Positions 25,237-33,026 of a stretch of 64,000 nucleotides of DNA are shown here, piece by piece (the first letter of the stretch is position 1; the number at the start of each line of letters is the position of its first letter). Under the pieces are notes generated by a model. That model had not been told where the DNA came from, did no database searches, and saw only the letters and a list, made by a program, of their open reading frames with translations. The position numbers were made by a program, and so were the translations under genes. Origin of the DNA: an uncultured Bacteroidales bacterium (GTDB lineage Bacteria; Bacteroidota; Bacteroidia; Bacteroidales; FEN-979); assembly GCA_903959905.1 (NCBI GenBank), contig CAJBYO010000005.1:84674-148673 (forward strand). The letters are read 5' to 3'.

Positions 25237-26166
25237 ATGATTCGCCTGAGGTTCCTTCAGCTTTATCGCGGCGCGGCGGGTATCGGTTTGTTCAGGGTTT
25301 TGTTGCTGGCAGTTATCCTGCTGCCGCTGGTTTCACTCTTCCTGGTTCAACACATTGCTGACTATCCCTGGCGTCATATTGTTCCCGTATTCTTGATTTA
25401 TATCGTGTGGCTGGTACATCAGCGGCGGAAGGATTATTTTTTCCTGTTGTCAGTCATTCGCCATCCTCAGAAACTTTTCGTTGCTGAATATTTCATATTT
25501 ACCCTCCCTGTCATCGCGTTAATGCTTACGGCAGCCCTTTATGTTCAAACATTCCTTTGTTGTGGAATATTGGTTCTCATTGCGTTGCAGCGTCCTTTGC
25601 GCGTCCTGAAGGCTCCCGTTACATTAAAGCTCCGGATCATACCTACCGGGATGTTTGAATGGCAAAGCGGGTTCAGGAAAAACCTGGTCCCGCTTGTGAT
25701 TTTCTTCATTCCGGGGCTTTTTGGATTTTACCGGGAATGGCTTTCTGCTGTTTCCCTGTTCTTTATAACCATGATGTTTCTTTCTTTTTATTCTGAATAC
25801 GAGCCTCGGCACATGCTCGCTGCTGATGGCCGCAATTCATGGCATTTCCTTGTCAGGAAATTGACCGTGCATGTTGGCTCGTTTGCTTTGATCGTGCTGC
25901 CGTTATTCATCATGGCGATGATCCAGGGCGATCATTTATGGCTGAAATTCGGTTATTTCGCTGCTTCACTTAACCTTTTGACTTTCTCCATCCTGCTGAA
26001 ATATTATCAGTACCGTCCGGCAGCTATTTCAGGAGCCCATCAGATGGTGGTTACACTTGCCTGTTTCATTTCAGTTCTTCTACCCATGGCCGTCCTTATC
26101 TTTCTCGTTAATATCTTTCTCGCCGCTGGCGCCAATGCTACGTTAAAAGATTACCTGTATGATTGA
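25237..26166 (+). CDS. Polytopic membrane protein, probable ABC permease
   Basis: 309 aa with about seven hydrophobic segments and no soluble domain. I recognise no family motif. Its stop overlaps the start of an ABC ATPase gene by 8 bp, the usual arrangement for an ABC-2-like permease and its ATPase. Start at 25237 (MIRLRFLQLY); an earlier in-frame start overlaps the upstream gene. The transported substrate is unknown. Confidence 0.65.
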   Translation: MIRLRFLQLYRGAAGIGLFRVLLLAVILLPLVSLFLVQHIADYPWRHIVPVFLIYIVWLVHQRRKDYFFLLSVIRHPQKLFVAEYFIFTLPVIALMLTAALYVQTFLCCGILVLIALQRPLRVLKAPVTLKLRIIPTGMFEWQSGFRKNLVPLVIFFIPGLFGFYREWLSAVSLFFITMMFLSFYSEYEPRHMLAADGRNSWHFLVRKLTVHVGSFALIVLPLFIMAMIQGDHLWLKFGYFAASLNLLTFSILLKYYQYRPAAISGAHQMVVTLACFISVLLPMAVLIFLVNIFLAAGANATLKDYLYD

Positions 26167-26845
26167 CATTGAGAATATCAGCATTTCATTTGGAAACCAT
26201 TGTGTACTGGATGGTTTGTCACTGTCTCTGCCATTGAATTGCATACATGGCCTCGTTGGGATGAATGGTGCCGGTAAAACCACGCTGTTAAATATAATGG
26301 CAGGTTATACCAGGGCCGGATCCGGTACCATCATGATGAACGGGGTGCTGCTGAAACGCGATCGGGTCGCTTTTCTGGAGACCGATAATTTCTTTTACAG
26401 CAATATCACCGGCAGGGAATATCTTGGATTGTTTAACGGGCCGGATGGAGGTGCTGACGTTGATGCCTGGAATTCAATGTTCAGGCTCCCGCTTGACCAG
26501 GTGATTGACAGCTATTCAAGCGGCATGAAGAAAAAACTGGCACTTATCGGGGTGTTACGCCAGGATAAACCCCTGGTGATCCTTGATGAGCCTTTCAACG
26601 GGCTTGACATGGAGTCGTCGCGCCTGCTCGGACTGATCATTGGAAGGCTGAAGGAGCGGGGCAAAACAGTGCTGATAACCTCTCATATCCTTGGGTCACT
26701 CACCGGTATCTGTGATCACATATATTTGCTGGCAAACGGAAAAATAACTTTGTCAAGGAATAAGGACGAATTTGCCATGCTGGAACAGGAAATTTTCAAG
26801 GATGTTGACCTGGGCTATATTGATTTAGTTCAGGGAATACTTTAA
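26159..26845 (+). CDS. ABC transporter ATP-binding protein
   Basis: 228 aa single nucleotide-binding domain. Walker A GMNGAGKTT (34-42), signature YSSGMKKKL, Walker B LVILDEP and the H-loop TSH. Energises the membrane protein encoded by the overlapping upstream gene. Confidence 0.93.
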   Translation: MIDIENISISFGNHCVLDGLSLSLPLNCIHGLVGMNGAGKTTLLNIMAGYTRAGSGTIMMNGVLLKRDRVAFLETDNFFYSNITGREYLGLFNGPDGGADVDAWNSMFRLPLDQVIDSYSSGMKKKLALIGVLRQDKPLVILDEPFNGLDMESSRLLGLIIGRLKERGKTVLITSHILGSLTGICDHIYLLANGKITLSRNKDEFAMLEQEIFKDVDLGYIDLVQGIL

Positions 26846-26850
26846 GTCAA

Positions 26851-26948
26851 GTCACCCGTCACCCGTCACCCGTCACCCGTCACGCGTCACCTGTCACGCG
26901 TCACGCGTCACGCGTCACCTGTCACGCGTCACGCGTCACCTGTCACCC
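26851..26948. repeat. Tandem heptamer array GTCACNC (14 units)
   Basis: Fourteen gap-free 7-mers: GTCACCC, GTCACGC or GTCACCT, the reverse complement of the GTGACRG family at 20614. The last unit holds the TGA stop codon of the minus-strand threonine dehydrogenase gene (26943-26945). The other end is 5 bp after the ABC ATPase stop. Confidence 0.95.
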
Positions 26949-27890
26949 CAACTTCCTCCCAATCTCCCTCAACATCACCTCCGTCATCTTCGCCATATCA
27001 TACTCGTAATGCAGTCCCCAGTCTTTTTTTGCCACACTGTCACTGATGCATGCAGGCCATGAATCAGCAATTGCCTGCCGGAAGTCGGGTTTATAGGTGA
27101 TTTCAAATTCAGGGATGTGCTTTCTGATCTCGTCCGCCAGTTCAGCAGGGGTGAAACAAATACCGGCAACGTTGTAACTCGACCGGAGCGACAGTTTGTT
27201 TGCATCGGCTTCCATCACATCAATGGTGGCATGGATTGCATCCGGCATGAACATCATCGGCAGCGCAGATTCCGGGCCCAGGAAGCATTCGTATTTTTTA
27301 TATTTGATGGCGTGATAGAATATCTCCACGGCATAGTCGGTGGTTCCCCCGCCTGCTTCGGTTTTGTAACTGATCAGGCCGGGATAACGGAGGCTTCTTG
27401 TATCAACGCCGTATTTGTTGAAGTAATATTCAATCCACCGTTCACCAGCCAGTTTGCTGATGCCGTAAACCGTGTTTGGTTCCATGATGGTGTATTGCGG
27501 TGTGTCCATTCGTGGGGTTGACGGTCCAAAAACGGCAATGGATGAAGGCCAGAATATTTTTGGGATTTTAAGCTCACGTGCCAGTTCAAGAACGTTCATG
27601 AGGCTTCGCATGTTAATGTCCCACGAGGCCAGCGGCCGTTTTTCAGCATTGCCGGAGAGAATCGCTGCCAGGTGATAAATCTGGGTGATTTTTTCATGCT
27701 CAAGGATCAGCTGGAGCTTTGCGGCGTCAAGAACATCAAGGATTTCAAAAGGGCCTGTACCGACAATTTCAGCAGGTGCAGGACGGATATCAGTGGCAAT
27801 AACCTTTGATTCTCCATAAATTTTTCGCAGTTCAAGTGTGAGTTCCGAGCCGATCTGCCCGGCGCATCCGATTACAAGGATTTTTTCCAT
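26943..27890 (-). CDS. tdh: L-threonine 3-dehydrogenase, SDR type
   Basis: Oxidises L-threonine with NAD+ to 2-amino-3-ketobutyrate, the substrate of Kbl. 315 aa. Extended-SDR signatures: GCAGQIG (8-14), SSIAVFG, and the catalytic Tyr142-x-x-x-Lys146 (YGISK). The motifs YPGLIS and the LDVLDAAKL region match the short epimerase-like TDH known from Flavobacterium and related bacteria, not the zinc-dependent E. coli Tdh. Start chosen at 27890 (MEKILVIG), 26 bp from a -7 element. Two Kbl-like genes lie 21 kb away in the window. Confidence 0.88.
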   Translation of the reverse strand: MEKILVIGCAGQIGSELTLELRKIYGESKVIATDIRPAPAEIVGTGPFEILDVLDAAKLQLILEHEKITQIYHLAAILSGNAEKRPLASWDINMRSLMNVLELARELKIPKIFWPSSIAVFGPSTPRMDTPQYTIMEPNTVYGISKLAGERWIEYYFNKYGVDTRSLRYPGLISYKTEAGGGTTDYAVEIFYHAIKYKKYECFLGPESALPMMFMPDAIHATIDVMEADANKLSLRSSYNVAGICFTPAELADEIRKHIPEFEITYKPDFRQAIADSWPACISDSVAKKDWGLHYEYDMAKMTEVMLREIGRKLG

Positions 27891-27915
27891 GATCAAAGCT
27901 GAATTAGGTTTTTTG

Positions 27916-27923
27916 CAAAAGTA
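27916..27923 (-). promoter_or_regulatory. -7 promoter element of tdh (TACTTTTG on the minus strand)
   Basis: Reads CAAAAGTA on the plus strand. It lies 26 bp upstream of the tdh ATG and downstream of the extended in-frame start at 27959, supporting the shorter protein. Confidence 0.6.
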
Positions 27924-27996
27924 GAAAGATTTACTGTGAAATAAATAGCAAGTCGGCAATGAGGGGTATTTTTTACTGATTTAACAGTTAATTCAG

Positions 27997-28004
27997 TATC
28001 TTTG
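27997..28004 (+). promoter_or_regulatory. -7 promoter element (TATCTTTGCA)
   Basis: Strong TAnnTTTG match preceded by AGTTAATTCAG. The promoter at 39590 has a very similar AGTTAATTTGCC context. It implies a leader of about 140 nt before the start at 28153. Confidence 0.65.
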
Positions 28005-28009
28005 CACCG

Positions 28010-28152
28010 CAATTATTTCAACATTCAAATGGACGACGGACCTGCGCGACGCATTCAGATCAATCCACCCTTGTACTGGTAGGTTTCCATCCTGATTTTC
28101 ATCATGGTGCATCGCCCTCCTTTACAGAGGTTAACCAAAGAGGGAGGCGAAC
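28010..28152 (+). promoter_or_regulatory. Long 5' leader of the MgtE_N/CBS gene
   Basis: About 140 nt between promoter and ATG without an ORF. Near the start codon, TCGCC (28109 onward) and GGCGA just before ATG close a stem around CTCCTTTACAGAGG and AAAGAGGGAG. The ribosome-binding region GGGAGGCGA could thus be sequestered. No known riboswitch class is recognised. Confidence 0.45.
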
Positions 28153-29427
28153 ATGACATCTCAAATTACCTTCTATTTAAGCCAGATTCTGGGGAAAAGC
28201 TATATTTCCGAGAACGGCCACGTACTTGGGAAAATCAGGGATTTTCTTATTGATCAGAGTGCAATCCCCGGAAAAGAGGCCGAACCTGTCAGGCCGCGCA
28301 TTGTCGCCATAAAGGTGAAAAAAGGGAATGAGATCAGGATCCTTGATTTTTCATCCTTTGAAATAAAAAAATTCAAGCGGAAACTTAAAATAACCTGCCT
28401 GGAAGTACATGATATTTTACCCGAAACATTTACCAACAGCCTCTGGCTTGCAGAAAGTATCCTTGACAAGCAGATAGTTGACATTAACGGACGTAAACTG
28501 GTTCGGGTGAATGACATCCGTATGGTGATGATCCCGGCAGGAACTTATGCCATCGCCGTTGATGTGGGAATGGAAGGATTGCTCAGGCGGATCGGCATCG
28601 ACAAGCCCATTCAAACCATGCTTGATCCCTTTAAGGTTGACATACCCGGGAAGTTCATATTGTGGGATGATATTGCAGCAGTTGATTTCTCCAACTCCAA
28701 TATCAAACTTTCCAAATCCTCATCCAAACTCAATACATTGCACCCCTCCGATCTTGCCGACATCATCGAGGATCTTGACAAAAAAACACGGATGTATATT
28801 TTCGCCTCCCTTGATGAAGAGCAGGCAGCCGATGTTCTTGAGGAGATGGAACCGCATGCCCAGATCCACATTGTGGAAAGTCTGCCGGTTGAAAAAGTTG
28901 CCGATGTGCTTGAGAAAATGCCTGCCGATGAGGTGGCCGACCTTCTTGATGCCCTTGCTGAAGATAAAGCGGAAAAACTGCTGGAAGAGATGGAGAAGGA
29001 ATCTTCCGAAGAAGTAAGAGAGCTGCTTGAATACCCCGATAAATATGTCGGATCGCTGATGACTACCGACTATTATACATTCAACGAAGACCTTACCGTT
29101 GACGAAACCATTGAAGAACTTCGCAGGGTGCAGCCCGAACCGGCACACATCTATTCCATCATCATAACCGATAAAAATGATAAATTCCTGTCGTCTCTCT
29201 CGCTGGGGGAACTGGTTGTTGCCAACCCGGCCAAACGCCTGAAGGAGATCATGAGCAAACATGCAGTGACCGTTTTTGATGACGACAAAGTAGATTCACT
29301 TGCCGAACTGGTTTCCAAATATAACCTCCTTGCTGTTCCCGTTATCAACAAAAACTGGGAAATGGAAGGTATCGTTGTTGTGGAAGATATCGTAGAAGAC
29401 TTGCTTAGCAGGAGGAAAACCAGATAA
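28153..29427 (+). CDS. MgtE intracellular-domain and CBS-pair protein without a channel
   Basis: 424 aa, soluble. Residues about 1-190 hold two PRC-barrel-like segments. Residues about 195-300 are the MgtE N-terminal helical superhelix (LHPSDLADIIEDLDKK, LPVEKVADVLEKMPADEVADLL, here in parts). Residues about 300-420 are a CBS pair (YVGSLMTTDYYTF ... VVVEDIVEDLL). The Mg2+ channel domain that follows in true MgtE is absent. Likely a cytosolic sensor of Mg2+ or adenine nucleotides for another transporter; in related genomes such proteins often adjoin Nramp carriers, but none is here. Confidence 0.85.
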   Translation: MTSQITFYLSQILGKSYISENGHVLGKIRDFLIDQSAIPGKEAEPVRPRIVAIKVKKGNEIRILDFSSFEIKKFKRKLKITCLEVHDILPETFTNSLWLAESILDKQIVDINGRKLVRVNDIRMVMIPAGTYAIAVDVGMEGLLRRIGIDKPIQTMLDPFKVDIPGKFILWDDIAAVDFSNSNIKLSKSSSKLNTLHPSDLADIIEDLDKKTRMYIFASLDEEQAADVLEEMEPHAQIHIVESLPVEKVADVLEKMPADEVADLLDALAEDKAEKLLEEMEKESSEEVRELLEYPDKYVGSLMTTDYYTFNEDLTVDETIEELRRVQPEPAHIYSIIITDKNDKFLSSLSLGELVVANPAKRLKEIMSKHAVTVFDDDKVDSLAELVSKYNLLAVPVINKNWEMEGIVVVEDIVEDLLSRRKTR

Positions 29428-29438
29428 CTGGGTCTGGG

Positions 29439-29456
29439 AGAAGGTCAGTACCTTCT
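29439..29456. terminator. Possible bidirectional terminator between convergent genes
   Basis: AGAAGGT / ACCTTCT stem with a CAGT loop in the 41-bp gap between two convergent genes. There is no strong T run. Confidence 0.4.
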
Positions 29457-29468
29457 TCACTGGTCAGG

Positions 29469-31151
29469 TTATTTCCCGTTCACCATCTGCAAAAGATCAT
29501 TGCCAACAGCCATTCCCCTCTGTTGCATGGCCTGGATTACCTGCTTTGATTTATCTTTTTGTCCCTGCTGGAAATAAAGTAATGCCAGGTTGTTGTTGGC
29601 CTGCGGATCAAAAGGGTTCAGTTCAATGACCTTCTCAAGGTAGGTGGCAGCGCTGTCGAGGCTGTTTTTGGTGAAAGCTATCTGTGCAAGCAGAAAATAT
29701 GCGTCAGGGATCTCGTTGTGCGAAATTTCCTTTCTGAGGTAATACTCCGCACTGTCAGACTGTTTGTTGTCAAAAAGCACCTTCGCAAGGTAGTAATTAA
29801 GGTTCTTCAGATTGGGGTCAATGGCCCGGGCATCTCTGAAGAGTTTTTCCTGCGCGGCAGGATCTTCAGTTTTTGTTCCGAGCAGTGTTTTTGCATAGGC
29901 CGAATGCGGCGAACCATTCACGGCGTGGGTCCAGAAGGTGATGGCATCATTGAAATAAGCGGTTCTGTAAATGCTCTGAATGGCGAACACGAGTGCAATA
30001 ATAGAAACAATGCCCAGTTTTACCTGTGGTTTGAGGGTTCCGGTGAACGGTATCGTCTGGCTGAGCATCAGAAGTATCCCGATAATCGGAAGATACAACC
30101 TGTGTTCAAAGACCTGGTCATTCAACGATTTTGGCACGATCAATACCGGTATCAGGAAAATGATGAACCAGAAAAGTCCCAGGTAGGTGAGGGGTTTGGT
30201 GTAGCTTTTTGAGTAAATTACCAACGCAGCAAGCGAGCCCAGTGCCAGGAACCCCCATACCAGCGATATATCTTCGGCCATGGGAAAGACGGTAAGATTA
30301 ACCGGGAAGAAAATTTTTCCAAGGTATTGGGTGATCACCTCAAGCCTGTCGATTCCGGCACGCAGCATTTCAGCGGGAGATATCCAGGTCTTTTCAAGCG
30401 TGGCCGTTGACCTCACGAGTATCCAGGTAAGGAAGGCGGCGATCCAGCTGATTGCCGGAATAACCAGTTTTTTCCAGCCGCATTTAAGATAAAGGAGGGC
30501 AAATCCGCCAATGATGACCGGGATGATGATGGCAGTCTCCTTGGTGAAAAGTGCGGCCAGTAAAAGTAAAAAATGAATGGCCAGGATACCCGGGGAAGGC
30601 TTTTCCAGATATTTGAGCAGCAGGATGAAGGCAGACAGGAAAAAGATCATCAGCAGCATGTCGTTCCTGCCCGGTATCCATGCCACCGCCTGCGTGAGAA
30701 CCGGGTGAACTGAGAATAGAAGCGACAACAGAAATGCATCAAGCGGGGGAATTTTGATACGTTTCAGAAAAAGGAACAGCAGGATCACAGAAAAGATGTG
30801 AAACAGCAGGTTGGTGAAATGATAACCGGCAGGGCTTATCCCGAAAAGCCTTGATTCAAGAATGAAATCAACAAGGAAAAGGGGGCGGTAATAGGCATCC
30901 TTAGTTGGGTTAAAAAGCCCCCGCTGAAATGAAACGCCGATATTTTTCGCATCAGCATTGTAACGAGCATTTTCAACGATGAAGATTGAATCATCAAGTT
31001 TGGTAAAGTCCAGGGAGAGTGTCCTGGCATACACCATGAAAGTAATGACTGCCAGTGTCAGAAGGGCATAGGTTGTGTTCGTAAACCAGCCTTCTATGCC
31101 TTCCGGTTTTAATTTCCCGGCAGGCCTTCCTTTGCTTTTCGGAGGTTTCAT
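29469..31151 (-). CDS. TMTC-like multi-pass membrane protein with TPR tail
   Basis: 560 aa. After an N-terminal basic stretch, about 10-11 membrane segments (about 28-430) in a GT-C-like layout: YARTLSLDF(T)KLDDSIF holds the acidic loop-1 motif, and AWIPGRNDMLL matches TMTC-type proteins. The C-terminal about 130 residues are TPR repeats (AYFLLAQIAFTKNSLDSAATYLEK in part, NNLALLYFQQGQ). By family, a possible O-glycosyltransferase of exported proteins. It follows the T9SS subtilase gene by 24 bp on the same strand, so an operon is likely. Confidence 0.75.
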   Translation of the reverse strand: MKPPKSKGRPAGKLKPEGIEGWFTNTTYALLTLAVITFMVYARTLSLDFTKLDDSIFIVENARYNADAKNIGVSFQRGLFNPTKDAYYRPLFLVDFILESRLFGISPAGYHFTNLLFHIFSVILLFLFLKRIKIPPLDAFLLSLLFSVHPVLTQAVAWIPGRNDMLLMIFFLSAFILLLKYLEKPSPGILAIHFLLLLAALFTKETAIIIPVIIGGFALLYLKCGWKKLVIPAISWIAAFLTWILVRSTATLEKTWISPAEMLRAGIDRLEVITQYLGKIFFPVNLTVFPMAEDISLVWGFLALGSLAALVIYSKSYTKPLTYLGLFWFIIFLIPVLIVPKSLNDQVFEHRLYLPIIGILLMLSQTIPFTGTLKPQVKLGIVSIIALVFAIQSIYRTAYFNDAITFWTHAVNGSPHSAYAKTLLGTKTEDPAAQEKLFRDARAIDPNLKNLNYYLAKVLFDNKQSDSAEYYLRKEISHNEIPDAYFLLAQIAFTKNSLDSAATYLEKVIELNPFDPQANNNLALLYFQQGQKDKSKQVIQAMQQRGMAVGNDLLQMVNGK

Positions 31152-31175
31152 ATCACCGGATGATAGTTGTTTGTA

Positions 31176-32855
31176 TTATATTTTAACCGCCCGTATGACC
31201 TGGGAAGAATTCGGGGTTGAAATGCGCAGGAAATAAACCCCTGAAGGCATGGCGTTGAGTTCGTAAAATCTTACAGAAGATGCCCCCCCTGTAAATATTT
31301 CTTTTTTGCCCAGCACCTGGCCTGCCATTGAAAGTGTTTCAACAGTGATGGTTTCCGGCACTCTCTGATTGCATTTCAGGATCGGGGAAGTGGTAAACGG
31401 TACCGGGTAGAGAACGAACTGCTCTTGCTGATCCGGCGCGCTGCCAGGGCTTGAGAGAAATGTTCTTGCATTCACCAGGTTCGGGATGCCCCAGCCATAC
31501 TGGTTGTTCGGTGCCATCGCCATGGAGGCTGTGTTGCGAACCGCATCGCGCACCTGTTCTGCAGAAAATGCAGGAACTGACTGCCACAAACAGGCGAGTC
31601 CGCCAGCGGTTACCGGTGAGGAGAATGATGTTCCGCTTCCCTGTCCTATGCCGCCCCAGCCGCCAACAACCGTGGTTCCCTGTCCCTGTGCAGTAACATC
31701 GGGCTTTGTCCTGCCGTCGCTGGTAGGGCCTGTTGAACTGAAAGAGGCATAAAAGCCGGATGCATCAACTGCGCCGATTGTAAAAACACTGTCACCGTCG
31801 GCCGGTGCGCCAACGTATTGCCACGATGATCCGCCGTCGTTGCCGGCGCTGTTCACCACGAGGATGCCGCGGCTTGTGGCCAGGTCGGCAGCCCGGGTAC
31901 ATGGCGTTGTATTTCCGTTCATGTCGGAATAGGAATGGTTGAAGATCGGGTTGTCAAAGGTGGTATATCCAAGTGAAGAATTGATGACATCCACACCAAG
32001 GCTGTCGGCGAATTCAGCACCTGCAGCCCAGTTATACTCTTCAATCAGCGCTTCATAACCTCCCACTTCCGTTCTTACGAGCCAGAAGTAGGCATGAGGT
32101 GCTGTTCCCACCATTTGGCCGGGGAGGTTGGCTCCCATCGTGGAAAGCACACTGGTTCCGTGTGTATGCATATCGTCACCGAAAACATTGTTGCCGGGAA
32201 TGCTGAAGTCGCGGGTGCCCAGGATCTGGTAATTTATCCAGAGGCTGTCAAATGCCTCAATCTGGTCAACATGATAAAAACCGGCATCAAGGACGGCGAT
32301 GACCATACCCTCACCCATAAATCCCAGGTTGTGGAGCCCGTCAGCAGCAATCATGTGTGCCTGGTTATAAGCCTGACCGTAATTGATTGATCCTGTTGAT
32401 TTTGCTATAGCAGATGGCAGTGCTTGCTGTGATACATAAGGCAGAACATTGGAGACTCCGTTGATTCCCGATTTTTCAACCACCTGACCGGGCTTGTCAG
32501 TAAGCACCTGGTCAATATGGTCAACAAAAGGAAGCGCTGAGATGGCCGCCAGGTATGCCGGGTTATTCGTGTTCACAACCACTGCGTTGAACCATTTCAG
32601 CGTATAAACAACCGGGGCGCCGGTGGCTGCGATCTGGGCAACGTACGAAGGTGTAACGGGAAGGTCTTTCATATCAAGGGATATCCCGCTTTTGGTGCGG
32701 CGATCAAGTGACCTTTGCGTCAGAAATGCGGCCGGGTCGGAGAGTGAATAGGGGTTGCTGTCCTTGTTCTTGAGGAATACAACGTGTTTCTGCTCCTGGG
32801 CGAACATCCCGGTTGAAAATATTATGGCAGATATGATGATGAGCAAACGTTTCAT
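31176..32855 (-). CDS. T9SS-secreted subtilisin-like serine protease (S8)
   Basis: 559 aa. Signal peptide (to about FAQ20), propeptide (about 21-150), then the S8 domain with Asp190 (VIAVLDAG), His232 (HTHGTSV), oxyanion Asn339 (NSAGND) and Ser410 (GTSFSSP). The last about 80 residues (FVLYPVPF ... GVYFLRISTPNSS) form a type A T9SS sorting domain, so it is exported through the outer membrane and probably surface-anchored. The triad is complete, so it should be active. Confidence 0.92.
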   Translation of the reverse strand: MKRLLIIISAIIFSTGMFAQEQKHVVFLKNKDSNPYSLSDPAAFLTQRSLDRRTKSGISLDMKDLPVTPSYVAQIAATGAPVVYTLKWFNAVVVNTNNPAYLAAISALPFVDHIDQVLTDKPGQVVEKSGINGVSNVLPYVSQQALPSAIAKSTGSINYGQAYNQAHMIAADGLHNLGFMGEGMVIAVLDAGFYHVDQIEAFDSLWINYQILGTRDFSIPGNNVFGDDMHTHGTSVLSTMGANLPGQMVGTAPHAYFWLVRTEVGGYEALIEEYNWAAGAEFADSLGVDVINSSLGYTTFDNPIFNHSYSDMNGNTTPCTRAADLATSRGILVVNSAGNDGGSSWQYVGAPADGDSVFTIGAVDASGFYASFSSTGPTSDGRTKPDVTAQGQGTTVVGGWGGIGQGSGTSFSSPVTAGGLACLWQSVPAFSAEQVRDAVRNTASMAMAPNNQYGWGIPNLVNARTFLSSPGSAPDQQEQFVLYPVPFTTSPILKCNQRVPETITVETLSMAGQVLGKKEIFTGGASSVRFYELNAMPSGVYFLRISTPNSSQVIRAVKI

Positions 32856-32892
32856 ATGGATTGAAAGTTAATTAACTGATGTGTTTGGAAGG

Positions 32893-32900
32893 CAAAGGTA
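32893..32900 (-). promoter_or_regulatory. -7 promoter element of the subtilase operon (TACCTTTG)
   Basis: Minus-strand TAnnTTTG, 38 bp from the subtilase ATG. Confidence 0.55.
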
Positions 32901-32970
32901 ATGGTTATTTCACTTCGTGGAGTGGCTGTTTCCCTGAAATTGAATTACAGGGGATATGTTGAGATCTTTT

Positions 32971-33026
32971 TCACCACAATAGGCACATAGGGCACATAGC
33001 CTAAGTGTCCTATGTGCCTATGTGGT
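32971..33026. repeat. Inverted array of CACATAGG words
   Basis: CCACAATAGGCACATAGG and CCTATGTGCCTATGTGG are complementary apart from one indel and a mismatch, separated by about 15 nt. It abuts the stop codon of the minus-strand GH92 gene (33026). The left half repeats the sequence found at 15027 (ACCACAATAGGCACATAGGG). Confidence 0.85.

Noticed and set aside
20614..26948. CRISPR array
   Set aside because: Units are 7 bp and contiguous, without spacers, and there are no cas genes in the window.
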